Of a stretch of DNA of 64,000 nucleotides, positions 6,683-15,960 are shown in pieces. The notes under the pieces were generated by a model. It saw only the letters and a program-made list of their open reading frames with translations, did no database searches and was not told the origin of the DNA. Source of the stretch: Acidimicrobiaceae bacterium. Lineage in GTDB: Bacteria; Actinomycetota; Acidimicrobiia; Acidimicrobiales; UBA8592. Position numbers and translations under genes: made by a program. Within the stretch, counting starts at the first letter, position 1. Every line of letters starts with the position of its first letter. The stretch covers positions 1 to 64,000 of the forward strand of contig PBMJ01000035.1 of assembly GCA_002722525.1 (NCBI GenBank), given 5' to 3'.

Positions 6683-8342
6683 CGACTATCGAAGGAATTC
6701 GAGATCTGCTCTAAATCTGAACAACTACCAAAAATACTTAACATCAACTGCATTAATTATTAGTGTTGGTTTCTTCTCTATTTTCTATTTTTTCCCTCTA
6801 GGAAAAATCCTTTGGTACGGTTTATCACCCGAAAATATTGCAATGGTATTTGGAGCTCACACCACATGGAAAGTTATATGGTTCACACTATGGCAAGCTT
6901 TAATATCGACAGCTGTTTCGTTATGCGTAGGTATATTGATAGCAAATATTCTCAGTCGGTTTAGCTTTCGGGGAAGAGGGGCACTAAGCGTACTCGCGAC
7001 TATTCCTTTTGTTATGCCAACAGTAGTTGTGGCATCTGCCTTTCTGTCCCTAAATACAATATTTAAACTTGAGGGTACTGTGTTTAATCTAGAAGGAACA
7101 GTCTTCGGGGTCATCGTTGCCCACGTTTTTTTTAATACAGCGATAGTTGTTCGAACGCTAGGAGGATGGTGGGGGCAGTTAACCTTAGATCCGGAATATG
7201 CTGCAAGAACTTTAGGTGCCGGAACTGTCAAAACATTCTTTCTCGTTACCTTGCCGCGTTTGAAACCAGCACTAATCGCATCAGGATCATTAACCTTTTT
7301 ATTTACGTTCACATCCTTCGGGATCATTCTTATACTTGGCTCTCTGAAGCAGGCAACTATTGAAACGGAGATATGGAGATACGCAACACAACGGATAGAT
7401 ATCAATACGGCTGCAGCGCTAGGAATCGCGCAACTAGCAATCGTTGTTCTTATGCTAGTAATTAATTCACGGCTTCGGAATAAGTATGGGACATCAGAAC
7501 TTGGGTCAATTGCGGTGACCGACGAGAAGGTATATGCAACAAAATTCAGAAGCCTCCGACTTTACTCAGGAGTAATCTTTACGGTTCTTTTTTTAGGTAC
7601 CCCTCTAGTTTTACTGATTGAGCGCTCATTGAGAACTCCTAAGGGATACTCATTCACTTACTATCGAGAGATATTTACTGAAAGTCAATCTGGCCGATTT
7701 AGCATCTTCGAAACTCGAACGGCGATTATCAACTCAATTACATGGGCTCTTCTTGCTATGGTGATCGCAACACTCCTCGGATATTTAGCAGCTGTTCTTC
7801 TGTCATCACCTTCAGCAAAAATTAGTAAACCAGCAGATGTGCTTTTCCTGCTTCCGTTAGGTACATCTGGAGTATTGCTAGGTTTTGGCATTATTGTGAC
7901 CTTGAATAGCTCCTTTTGGGATATCCGTTCTAATTGGTGGATTATTCCAATAGCACAAGCGATCCTCGGTATTGGACTAGTAGCTCGGATAGTTGGGACA
8001 GCTCTACGTGACGTTAACCCAGAAATGCGAAATGCGGCAAAAGTCTTAGGAGCGTCTGACGCTAAAGTATGGCGTCACGTCGATTTACCAATTATTTCGA
8101 GGTCGCTAGTCGCAGGAGCATCCTTTTCATTCGCAATCGCAATAGGAGAGTTTGGTGCGACTGCATTTCTAGTCCGACCTCAACGGCCTACTATTCCGAC
8201 AACTATCTTTAATTTATTAGGTAGGCCAGGCGCATCGACATATGGTCAGGCAATGGCGCTTTGTGTTGTATTAGCTGGAATAACAGCGATATCGATAAGT
8301 CTGCTAGATAGAACTGGGACGGTGATTCGTGACACTGCATAA
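6630..8342 (+). CDS. thiP: Thiamine ABC transporter, fused double permease
   Basis: The roughly 570-residue membrane protein has about 12 hydrophobic segments in two repeated halves, as in ThiP/FbpB permeases. Each half carries an EAA-type loop: EYAARTLGAGTVKTFFLVTLPRLKPAL in part in the first, and NAAKVLGASDAKVWRHVDLP in part in the second. These loops contact the ATPase. A tandem TTG-ATG begins at 6627; ATG 6630 is chosen. The start lies inside the end of thiB (53-nt overlap), unusually long, but no later in-frame ATG or GTG precedes the first membrane span. Confidence 0.9.
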   Translation: MHHGTSGPNNGPKLFYDDDYRRNSRSALNLNNYQKYLTSTALIISVGFFSIFYFFPLGKILWYGLSPENIAMVFGAHTTWKVIWFTLWQALISTAVSLCVGILIANILSRFSFRGRGALSVLATIPFVMPTVVVASAFLSLNTIFKLEGTVFNLEGTVFGVIVAHVFFNTAIVVRTLGGWWGQLTLDPEYAARTLGAGTVKTFFLVTLPRLKPALIASGSLTFLFTFTSFGIILILGSLKQATIETEIWRYATQRIDINTAAALGIAQLAIVVLMLVINSRLRNKYGTSELGSIAVTDEKVYATKFRSLRLYSGVIFTVLFLGTPLVLLIERSLRTPKGYSFTYYREIFTESQSGRFSIFETRTAIINSITWALLAMVIATLLGYLAAVLLSSPSAKISKPADVLFLLPLGTSGVLLGFGIIVTLNSSFWDIRSNWWIIPIAQAILGIGLVARIVGTALRDVNPEMRNAAKVLGASDAKVWRHVDLPIISRSLVAGASFSFAIAIGEFGATAFLVRPQRPTIPTTIFNLLGRPGASTYGQAMALCVVLAGITAISISLLDRTGTVIRDTA

Positions 8343-9363
8343 CGGGCTTATAATTGAGAACCTTGATGTATCAATTGACCTGCATAAGATACTACATGAC
8401 GTTTCCATTGACGTTAAGCCGGGAACTATAACCACACTATTGGGTCCTAGTGGGTGTGGGAAAAGCACCCTCCTCAAGGCCATAGTTGGACTTCTTTCAA
8501 CAGACAAGGGAGATGTAAGTCTTAATACAAAGAGTCTTATATCAACTCCTGCCCATAAGAGGGGGATAGGGCTAATGTTCCAAAATAACGCTTTATTTCC
8601 GCACAAAAACGTAGAACGAAATGTCGCTTTCGGACTACAGATGCAGGGGAAGAGACCTGAAGAATATGAAGAAAAAGTTACAGAAATGTTGGATTTAGTA
8701 GGGTTGTCGGGATTCAACAAACGCGAGATCGGCACATTATCTGGGGGTGAAAGCCAACGTGTTGCTCTAGCTCGCGCACTGGCACCCAGCCCAAAAGTTC
8801 TGTTACTAGATGAACCGTTCAATTCACTAGATAGATCCCTCCGAACAGTCCTCCTTGATGAAGTTCGCGATGTTCTAAAAACGTTGGATATTGTTGGAAT
8901 CCATGTGACCCATGACTGGGATGAAGCCACACGCATCGCCGACAACATAGCGTTCATGAATCAGGGTCAAATCATTAGAACTGGCTCAATAGAAGAAATA
9001 ATAGAGAAACCGAAATACTCAATTGTGGCTGACCTAATCGGACTAGAAAGCTGCTGGACCCCAGAACTCTTCGAATCTGGAGGAATTACATACTTCGATA
9101 CTCCGTGGGGACGACGGGAACTTGATACACCCAATTCTGAAAGTATTGCCGCTCTGATAAGGCCAGAAAACATCTACGAAAAACCAGATGGTATCGACGT
9201 AGAAATCCAGACCAAAGTATCCGTTTACGGAGAATGGATTTACAAATGCAGACTAGAAACTGGTTTTATCGTCTCTGTCAAAACAATGAAGAACTACTCA
9301 ATAGGGGAGAAGATTAGCCTTTATGCATCCGTAGAGAACGTCGAGACATTAGAAGTTCTCTAG
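8329..9363 (+). CDS. thiQ: Thiamine ABC transporter ATP-binding protein
   Basis: The 344-residue ABC ATPase has Walker A GPSGCGKST (39-47), a Q-loop in GLMFQNNALFPHKNV, signature LSGGESQRVALARAL, Walker B VLLLDEPF and a switch His in HVTHDWDEA. A C-terminal extension of about 110 residues (AALIRPENIYE) resembles the TOBE-type regulatory domain. It starts at GTG 8329, 14 nt inside thiP, and completes the riboswitch-controlled thiB-thiP-thiQ transport operon. Its stop is 3 nt from the stop of the converging next gene. Confidence 0.9.
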   Translation: MTLHNGLIIENLDVSIDLHKILHDVSIDVKPGTITTLLGPSGCGKSTLLKAIVGLLSTDKGDVSLNTKSLISTPAHKRGIGLMFQNNALFPHKNVERNVAFGLQMQGKRPEEYEEKVTEMLDLVGLSGFNKREIGTLSGGESQRVALARALAPSPKVLLLDEPFNSLDRSLRTVLLDEVRDVLKTLDIVGIHVTHDWDEATRIADNIAFMNQGQIIRTGSIEEIIEKPKYSIVADLIGLESCWTPELFESGGITYFDTPWGRRELDTPNSESIAALIRPENIYEKPDGIDVEIQTKVSVYGEWIYKCRLETGFIVSVKTMKNYSIGEKISLYASVENVETLEVL

Positions 9364-9366
9364 CGG

Positions 9367-10350
9367 TCAAGTATTGAAAGCTTCAGCAATCAGTTCATAT
9401 GAACGAAGTCGTTGACTGTGGCTATAACAGATAGTCACCAGAAGCAATTCTTCAGCTTCATATGTATCCGCTATTGCACAAAGTTGACCTTTAACACGAT
9501 CTGGGGTGCCAATAACCATAGGTCGACTAGGGGAGTGAAAACGTAGATCGTTGAATTCCTCATTCACATCTTTAATATTGCTTGTGTCTGGTATCGGTCC
9601 ACGAAGTCCGGAGGATCTCCAAAGTTCAAGGCTTGACAGCATCTGTTGCGCATCCTCTTTACTATCAGCGCACAAAACACTGACTCCAACACTGACAGAA
9701 GGATCTGGGTGCTCTTCAGAAGGGGAGTAGTGCTGACGGTAGAGATCGCAGACAGTAGCACCATCGCCGTTAATGAAATGAGCCCAGCTCAAAGGAAGGC
9801 CACAATGTGCAGCGACACTTGCAGATCCATCGCTAGATGCTAATAGCCACATCTCTGGAACTGAAGCAGTAGTTGGTAGCGCCTCTACTCCAGACAAAGG
9901 GCCCGACTGAATTGTTTTTCCGCTTAGTAGTTGCCTCAATGCTAAAAGAGATTCGAGGTAATTCTCGGATCCAGAAGCGCTTCCAGTCGACTGAAAAGCA
10001 TATGCGGTCCTAGCATCGGATCCGGGAGCTCGACCCAACCCAAGGTCGATCCTGTTCGGGTGTAGGGCTTCGAGAACTTTAAAATTTTCTGCGACTTTCA
10101 AAGGGGAATAGTGACTTAACATCACTCCGCCGGAGCCTACACGAATAGTTTTGGTGTTCTCAGCTATGTGGCCTATCAAGATCTCAGGGCTCGAACCAGC
10201 TAACCCGTGCATTCCGTGGTGTTCTGCAACCCAGTAGCGGTAATAACCTAAATCATCGGCGAACTGAGCTAAGTCAATAGAGTTCCGTAAAGCCTGTGAC
10301 GGGGTAGTGCCTTCGGGTACTGGACTTTGATCTAAAACGGAAAGACGCAC
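9367..10350 (-). CDS. Luciferase-like (LLM class) flavin-dependent oxidoreductase
   Basis: The 327-residue protein has the hallmarks of the single-component LLM family: LSVLDQSPVPEG at the N terminus, YYRYWVAEHHG, IRVGSGGVMLSHYSP, KVAENFKVLEALHPNRIDLGLGRAPG, and a C-terminal VIGTPDRVKGQL. Such enzymes use FMNH2 or F420 to oxidise or reduce organic substrates; the substrate and cofactor cannot be told from sequence. It is a single gene facing the thiamine operon end to end. Confidence 0.9.
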   Translation of the reverse strand: MRLSVLDQSPVPEGTTPSQALRNSIDLAQFADDLGYYRYWVAEHHGMHGLAGSSPEILIGHIAENTKTIRVGSGGVMLSHYSPLKVAENFKVLEALHPNRIDLGLGRAPGSDARTAYAFQSTGSASGSENYLESLLALRQLLSGKTIQSGPLSGVEALPTTASVPEMWLLASSDGSASVAAHCGLPLSWAHFINGDGATVCDLYRQHYSPSEEHPDPSVSVGVSVLCADSKEDAQQMLSSLELWRSSGLRGPIPDTSNIKDVNEEFNDLRFHSPSRPMVIGTPDRVKGQLCAIADTYEAEELLLVTICYSHSQRLRSYELIAEAFNT

Positions 10351-10541
10351 ATTATATAGTCTAATTAATGCGTACTGAAGTCACATCACGAATGAAAAGT
10401 AATATAGGCTTCGTGTGTTGGAGTTAAGACCCGAACTACTGTGAGATGAAGCAATAAAGAAGAACAAGATTCACCATAAGGAGTTTGTACTCAGCGATTG
10501 AAAATCTTTAAGGCCAAAAAGTATTTAGATGAGTAAATTTA

Positions 10542-10562
10542 TGATATCCATGTTAGATATCA
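10542..10562. promoter_or_regulatory. 7-bp inverted repeat, possible operator
   Basis: TGATATC (10542-10548) and GATATCA (10556-10562) are a perfect inverted repeat with a 7-nt spacer. They lie 19 nt before the ATG of the next gene and just ahead of its AAAGGAG ribosome site. Placement and symmetry suit a dimeric repressor site, but no regulator is adjacent and chance is possible in AT-rich DNA. Confidence 0.3.
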
Positions 10563-10580
10563 ATACTATAAAGGAGAAAC

Positions 10581-10943
10581 ATGAAACCTAAACTATTACA
10601 CGCCTGGGTTAGTAACCGAGCAAGCGACTTAAGAATGATGGTGCTTGTCTACACGGCTGCAACAATTGGAACTCTATTTCTGGTTCGAGATGCAGCTAAC
10701 TTTGGAAGCGAAATGCAATTTGCAATTGCAGCAGCCATTGTCTCATTCGGCGTAAATGCGATCGTCTGGTTTGATGGAGCTATAGCTGATATAGGAGCGA
10801 GTAGATCATCAATGGACCAAGACTTAGCTAACTCTGAAATGGGCAAAAACTTCAAGAGAGCTCCTTTTATTATGTTTCGACTTATGGCTTTATCAATAGT
10901 AGTAGTCAATTCAGTAGCACAGATAATAGCGCTTTACGCCTAA
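10581..10943 (+). CDS. Small membrane protein of unknown function
   Basis: The 120-residue product has three likely membrane segments: MMVLVYTAATIGTLFLV, FAIAAAIVSFGVNAIVWF, and FRLMALSIVVVNSVAQIIA. The loop between the second and third is acidic and polar. An AAAGGAG site 5-11 nt upstream supports the ATG. No family is recognised. It stands alone between AT-rich gaps of about 230 and 205 nt, in which I see no gene or structured RNA other than the inverted repeat ahead of its start. Confidence 0.65.
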   Translation: MKPKLLHAWVSNRASDLRMMVLVYTAATIGTLFLVRDAANFGSEMQFAIAAAIVSFGVNAIVWFDGAIADIGASRSSMDQDLANSEMGKNFKRAPFIMFRLMALSIVVVNSVAQIIALYA

Positions 10944-11148
10944 ATAGACGGTCGATAGCCAATAGAGCACAAGGTCATAGTTTATACAGTAACGCCGGAA
11001 ATACACGTTATGTAAAGTAAATATGCAATTTTCCCCTATAATTACTGATTAGTTCGACTAAACACTTCGTTCTTGTTAACTTTAAATTCACAACTTTATT
11101 TAATTAAAGACATTTGAGAATTAATTAGACACTTTAGAAGGAGCTAAC

Positions 11149-12867
11149 GTGCTTGGCGATAAATGGATAACTGATCGAACTCCTACTGAGAAATTTCCAC
11201 ACTATACGAGAGCAAACGGTGCTGACGTTTTGGCAGATCCTGTTACTCCACTTGGGTGGACTTGGTCGTGGGAATCTGGTGTTGTTCTAGGATGTCGTGA
11301 TGGTTTTGTATCATATGGTGTTTTCGATGCAGATGAATATGGCGATCCTCCTGAATCATTTGGCTTATTTGGTGGATATTTCTACAATTGCCTTACTCAG
11401 GCAAGGATGATGGGCGTTCGTCAACCTGGAGCCACTCCAGAAATGGTGGACGATGCCTACTTTGATGCTCATCCGGACGTGCCTCCGTACGTCCCTGAAG
11501 ATTGGCATGAAAGTGAAGTCCACTCTCAACGCCTTGAAAAGAACGCTGAATATCTGCTAGGTACTGATTCTCATCCTCCTATAGAAGAATTGAAGATCCT
11601 CGCTCAGGACCTTCGAGATAGTAGACCCGATCTGACCGCTCTTACCTTGTCTGAACTTGTTGAACGGGCGCGTGAAATGCAGTACCCAACGAGGCAGATT
11701 TTCGATCAACATGTGATGGCGTCTTTAGCTGCTTCGAATGGGCCCGCTATTTTAACTGGGATTCTTACGGAGGTCGGGCGCGAAGCAGACGTTGTAAAAC
11801 TGGTGACTGGTATCGGCAATGTAGATTCAGCTGAGATTGGCCGAGAACTCTGGACTTTATCTCGAATGATTCGTAACTCGGAAACTATGAGTGCTCATTT
11901 TGATGAATCATCTCCAAATATTGATTCTGACCTCCTAAGTGATGAGTTTAAGGAAAGTTTAGAGGGCTTCCTTCATCGCCATGGTTCTCGGGGGCCAAAT
12001 GAGTGGGATCCAGGTTCAGATACATACGAATCTAATTTGTCGCTAACCTTTAGTCAGCTTGACCTAATTCGTAAACAAGACGATTCAGCTGATCCCCTTC
12101 TTGCGTTTGAGCGAAACGCTTCAGAGAGGGAACGTCTTAGAGCAGAGTTTGAAGAAATGTTCGCTGAGAACGAAGAAGCTTTAGGGATGTTCTCGGTCGG
12201 TATGAAAGCTGGTGAGTTGTGGATGGCTCTTCGTGAACGTAATAAATGTAGTGCAGTTAAACCAATTCATGAAGTCCGTATGTGTTTCAACGAAATTGCT
12301 GATCGGATGGTTGTAGAGGGCCATCTTGATAGCAGGAAACAAATATATATGCTTTTGGAAGAAGAAGTCGATGGATTCATCAGCGACCCATCTTCGTATA
12401 CTGACCTTCTTCGCGAGAGAGAAGTTGACTACAAACTCCTGTTTGATTTGGATCCTCCATTTATCGTGAACACTGTTTGTCCACCTCTCAGTGAATGGCC
12501 GAGGAAGTCTGATCTGGACTACTCCCCCGTTACCGTTGGAGAGATAATGCAGGGAAATGCATGTTCACCGGGAACATATACAGGGAAAGCTAGGGTCATT
12601 CTTGATGCTAGTAATCCTAGCGCTCTTGAACCAGGTGAAATTCTCGTTACATTCAACACTGATCCTGCGTGGACACCTCTATTTCTAGCTGCTGGTGCGG
12701 TAGTTGTTGATCTCGGTGCTGTTGCAAGCCATGCAAGTATCGTTAGCCGTGAACTTGGTATCCCATGTGTTGCGTCGGCAACTGATGCGAGTAAACGGAT
12801 CCCTGACGGCGCCACCATAACTGTTGACGGAGCAGAGGGAACTGTAACTATCCTTGAGCTTCCATAG
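11149..12867 (+). CDS. PEP-utilising-enzyme mobile (phosphohistidine) domain protein without kinase domain
   Basis: The last 100 residues of this 572-residue protein form the swivelling phosphohistidine domain of PEP synthase and related dikinases: GKARVILDASNP, ALEPGEILVTFNTDPAWTPLF, and the His-bearing GAVASHASIVSRELGIPCV. The N-terminal 460 residues include MLADPVTPLG-like and Trp-rich segments and a helical middle typical of PEP-utilising family proteins, but no ATP-grasp domain or TIM barrel is visible. Start is GTG 11149 with AAGGAG upstream. It is followed within 10 nt by an MFS transporter. Substrate unknown. Confidence 0.75.
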   Translation: MLGDKWITDRTPTEKFPHYTRANGADVLADPVTPLGWTWSWESGVVLGCRDGFVSYGVFDADEYGDPPESFGLFGGYFYNCLTQARMMGVRQPGATPEMVDDAYFDAHPDVPPYVPEDWHESEVHSQRLEKNAEYLLGTDSHPPIEELKILAQDLRDSRPDLTALTLSELVERAREMQYPTRQIFDQHVMASLAASNGPAILTGILTEVGREADVVKLVTGIGNVDSAEIGRELWTLSRMIRNSETMSAHFDESSPNIDSDLLSDEFKESLEGFLHRHGSRGPNEWDPGSDTYESNLSLTFSQLDLIRKQDDSADPLLAFERNASERERLRAEFEEMFAENEEALGMFSVGMKAGELWMALRERNKCSAVKPIHEVRMCFNEIADRMVVEGHLDSRKQIYMLLEEEVDGFISDPSSYTDLLREREVDYKLLFDLDPPFIVNTVCPPLSEWPRKSDLDYSPVTVGEIMQGNACSPGTYTGKARVILDASNPSALEPGEILVTFNTDPAWTPLFLAAGAVVVDLGAVASHASIVSRELGIPCVASATDASKRIPDGATITVDGAEGTVTILELP

Positions 12868-12875
12868 GCGGAGGC

Positions 12876-14291
12876 TTGCCAAGTAAATCTAGGGCAGAGA
12901 CAAAGCCTGATAAGAGAACACAGGGTTTGGTATTTGCCGCTCTTCTTGCCGGCTTTATCGGCGGTTGGGATGCTTCATCATCATTTTTTATATTTCCAGA
13001 TATCAAAGAGACCATTGCGAATGGAGATGCTGCAAATGCTTCTTGGGTTCTATCAACTCCTAATATCGTTGGCGCTGCTCTTTTATTACAGTCTGGACGA
13101 CTAACTGATAAGTATGGACCTGAGCGCCTTTATCGATTCGGTGTCATCTTTTATACATCTGGTGTGCTTCTATGTACGATCGCTCCTACTTTGTGGACTT
13201 TGGTCGGGGCAAGGGTAATTTCTTCCTCAGGTCAAGCTGTAATGGGGCCCGCTGCTATAGCTGTAGTCTTGCTGAATACCCCAATTGGAAGTCGAAGTGA
13301 AGCTGTAGGTAGATGGGGATTCTACACGGCTGTTGCTGGGGCTCTCTCCCCCATCGCTATCTCTCAATTAATCGATACTTTTTCATGGAGGGCACTATTT
13401 GCGCTTCAAATACCGTTAGGTCTTTTTGTTGGATATCTCCTATACAAATACGGATCTAAACGAGCCGAAAAAGCAGATTCAGATGTTGCTTTACGACCAG
13501 TTGATGTCTTTCTAACAATCGCTGGGTTAACAACACTGATTTTACCTATCGTAAAAGCAGAATCTTGGGGGTGGACATCTCTGAGAACGGTTATATTTTT
13601 CATTATTTCGTTTGCGTTAATCGGTGCACTTCTGTTTCGTTCCGATTCATCTCCTTCTTCTCCACTTCAACTTCATCTTTTCTCTAGTAAAGGATTTCTA
13701 TTATCATCAATAATGTCGGTAACCGCCGGAGTGGCTTTCTATGCACATTGGTTAGGGATGATTCTGTTCTTGACTGAAATTTGGCAGTACAGCCTAGTTA
13801 AAGCAGGTTTGCTTTTAACTATCATGCCCGGAACCATGAGTTTACTATCTGTCTATGCAGGGAAACTTGCTGACAGGTATGGAGAGCGATTGGTAATGAT
13901 TCCTGGAATTTTGGTCTATACAGTTTTGTATGGTCTTTTCTGGTTATTTTGTGGGACATCAGAGAATCTACTATTACTAATTTTGGCGCTTCTTGGCTCG
14001 GGAGTAGGTATGGCTTGTGTTTGGCCGACACTTACTTCTCTTGGCGCTCAAGGAATCGAGGAGAATCTTATCGGGAGTGCAACCGCAATTATTCACACGT
14101 TTCAAAGGATTGGAGGAGCATTCGGGATTGCTATGGTTTTAGCAGTCGTAGGCGATGCGAGTGGCGTTGGAAGTATCAACGTTCATCGTGATGGCGTATT
14201 AGTAATAGCCATAGGTGGTTTGGCTACCTTAGTTTGCAGTGTCTTTCTATCAAGCAGAAACTCTAAAAACGCTGCAAGATTTCCTGCGTAA
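12876..14291 (+). CDS. MFS transporter, DHA2-like (drug/solute exporter)
   Basis: This is a hydrophobic 471-residue protein with roughly 12-14 membrane spans. The MFS signature loop appears as LTDKYGPERLYRFG after the second span and again in the second half as AGKLADRYGERLVM. The N-terminal half carries GFIGGWDASSSFFIFPDI and a motif-C-like AVAGALSPIAI. It probably exports a hydrophobic compound using proton motive force. The only upstream start is TTG 12876, very close to GGAGG, so the true start is uncertain. The last 29 nt overlap the convergent tesB. Confidence 0.85.
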   Translation: MPSKSRAETKPDKRTQGLVFAALLAGFIGGWDASSSFFIFPDIKETIANGDAANASWVLSTPNIVGAALLLQSGRLTDKYGPERLYRFGVIFYTSGVLLCTIAPTLWTLVGARVISSSGQAVMGPAAIAVVLLNTPIGSRSEAVGRWGFYTAVAGALSPIAISQLIDTFSWRALFALQIPLGLFVGYLLYKYGSKRAEKADSDVALRPVDVFLTIAGLTTLILPIVKAESWGWTSLRTVIFFIISFALIGALLFRSDSSPSSPLQLHLFSSKGFLLSSIMSVTAGVAFYAHWLGMILFLTEIWQYSLVKAGLLLTIMPGTMSLLSVYAGKLADRYGERLVMIPGILVYTVLYGLFWLFCGTSENLLLLILALLGSGVGMACVWPTLTSLGAQGIEENLIGSATAIIHTFQRIGGAFGIAMVLAVVGDASGVGSINVHRDGVLVIAIGGLATLVCSVFLSSRNSKNAARFPA

Positions 14292-15072
14292 CGGTAGCAA
14301 GGTGGATCCCGTCTTTAGAATAAATGGCTCCTGTTGCTAAACCACGATTACCCATATGGATAATTCCAATATGATGATGAAGTTGCCAGTCATACGGGTT
14401 GGATTTTTGATGAAACCAAACTGCATGGTCTAGGCTAGCTCCGAAAAAATTTGGAGCTTCATCGTTGTCCCAATTCCCGTCAAACTCAGGGTGAAGACGA
14501 GCTGCTGCGTCGAATGGTGCATCGTCGCTTGCGTAAACTAGTCCTAATTCATAGGAGCTTTCGTCGTGCTGTGGATCTCCACTTAAACGAATCCAAACGC
14601 CATGTCCAGAGGAAAGGGTGCCCTTCGGAATGACTTTTCTCTCCATTATGTTCGACCAATTATCGGAGGGCAGATCCTCTGGGACTGGCAGGTCATTTGG
14701 AAGTGACTTTTCTTGAATTTTTGGCCCATCTTCATCTATTTGGAATGAAGCTGAGAGATTTAATATGGCCCCTGGTGATTGTAGCGCTACGACTCTTCGA
14801 GTTGCGAAGGATTTGCCATCGCGCAACCTATCTACTTCAAGCTCTATGAGTTCATCACTAGATCCCCCGCGAATGAAGTAAGCATGAATTGAATGAACAT
14901 GGTAGTTGGGATCTACCGTTTGCTTGGCTGCATTAAGTGCTTGTGCCACGACCTGCCCACCGTATACTCTCCCCCAGTTGTATTTGGGACTTCGAGCTGA
15001 GAAACGGTTATCGTCTATTTTGGTAAGAGTAATTAGCTCATTAAATGTATTGATGGGGCTGGGGGAATTCAC
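14263..15072 (-). CDS. tesB: Acyl-CoA thioesterase II (TesB)
   Basis: The 269-residue protein has the double hot-dog TesB pattern: WGRVYGGQVVAQALNAA with the conserved GG at the N terminus, VHSIHAYFIRGG, and in the second half ASLDHAVWFHQ, LATGAIYSKDG, and VTQEILQ. These correspond to the catalytic Asp, Ser/Thr region and Gln of the family. It hydrolyses medium- to long-chain acyl-CoAs in the cytoplasm. Start is GTG 15072. The 3' end overlaps the MFS gene by 29 nt on the opposite strand. Confidence 0.95.
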   Translation of the reverse strand: MNSPSPINTFNELITLTKIDDNRFSARSPKYNWGRVYGGQVVAQALNAAKQTVDPNYHVHSIHAYFIRGGSSDELIELEVDRLRDGKSFATRRVVALQSPGAILNLSASFQIDEDGPKIQEKSLPNDLPVPEDLPSDNWSNIMERKVIPKGTLSSGHGVWIRLSGDPQHDESSYELGLVYASDDAPFDAAARLHPEFDGNWDNDEAPNFFGASLDHAVWFHQKSNPYDWQLHHHIGIIHMGNRGLATGAIYSKDGIHLATVTQEILQRF

Positions 15073-15126
15073 TTGTCGATCATACTCTGATTTACGCTTA
15101 ATTAGCTAAGGTACTAAAGTTTTGAA

Positions 15127-15909
15127 ATGGAGAAATCATTTATAGTAACTGGAGTGGCTAGCGGTCTTGGCTCATGTGTAGCTAACTCTTTGAGGGCAAA
15201 TGGCTCAAAAGTCATAGGGATAGATTGGAAAGGTCAACCTGATATTCGAGCTGATCTTTCAAAGGAAGATGAAGTTGTTGGTGCAATGGAACAAGCATTT
15301 TCAATGTGCCCGAATCCGAATGGCGTTGTTTCAAATGCGGGCCTTAGTCCCGTGCATGAGAATCATCTTGAAATGATTGAGGTCAATTGGTTCGCCGCAA
15401 AGATGGTTCTGGAATTAAGTTTGAACTATTTGGCTTCTAGTAAAGGTTCATCTGCTGTTGCCATTGCTTCAATTGGAGCAGCCCTTGGAGGCGATCCCGA
15501 GCTGGAAGGATGTCTTCACTCAGAAGACAGAGAAGGTATAGAAAGCTTCCTTGCTAATATGCAAGCTAATGACCCATCTAGTTCGGGTATAGTCGCATAC
15601 AGCACTTGTAAAGCCGCCTTAGCTCGCTTTGCACGAACTAACGCCCAGAGTTGGGGATCTAAGGGCGTTAGGTTGAATGTAGTAGCTCCTGGCAAAATGG
15701 ATACGGCCATGTTGGATGGTTTATTGTCTGACCCTGTTCTCTCTGAGGGAGTTTCAAATCTACCAAGTGGCGTTATGGAGACTGGACATCCAAATCAGAT
15801 TGCTGATGTTGTTAAATTTCTACTTTCTAGTGATTCTTCATTTGTTCACGGACAGGTGATTTACGTGGATGGAGGGACGGAGGCGATTATGAGGCCTGAT
15901 TTAGTGTAA
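15127..15909 (+). CDS. Short-chain dehydrogenase/reductase (3-alpha-HSD/carbonyl-reductase-like)
   Basis: The 260-residue SDR has the glycine-rich motif TGVASGLG (8-15), SNAG, active Ser115, and YxxxK at Tyr158 and Lys162. A roughly 30-residue insertion between the Ser and the Tyr (LEGCLHSEDREG through DPSSSG) is typical of the 3-alpha-hydroxysteroid dehydrogenase/carbonyl reductase group. An NAD(P)-dependent oxidation of a hydroxyl or reduction of a ketone is expected. The steroid-like assignment is suggested by the insertion and by other acyl-CoA genes nearby, not proven. Confidence 0.85.
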   Translation: MEKSFIVTGVASGLGSCVANSLRANGSKVIGIDWKGQPDIRADLSKEDEVVGAMEQAFSMCPNPNGVVSNAGLSPVHENHLEMIEVNWFAAKMVLELSLNYLASSKGSSAVAIASIGAALGGDPELEGCLHSEDREGIESFLANMQANDPSSSGIVAYSTCKAALARFARTNAQSWGSKGVRLNVVAPGKMDTAMLDGLLSDPVLSEGVSNLPSGVMETGHPNQIADVVKFLLSSDSSFVHGQVIYVDGGTEAIMRPDLV

Positions 15910-15960
15910 CTTTTTGCAGGAGTCCACCACTTTCATCATTACTGCAGGAACAATGGGAAA

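Noticed and set aside
6679..6714. 11-codon ORF starting at the thiB stop (ATGA)
   Set aside because: It ends within thiP without an in-frame start for the permease nearby; unlike the 1539-1610 micro-ORF it does not bridge two genes.
10944..11148. Possible tRNA or small RNA in the AT-rich gap
   Set aside because: No cloverleaf, anticodon arm or conserved RNA motif was found; only AT-rich sequence and an SD for the next gene.
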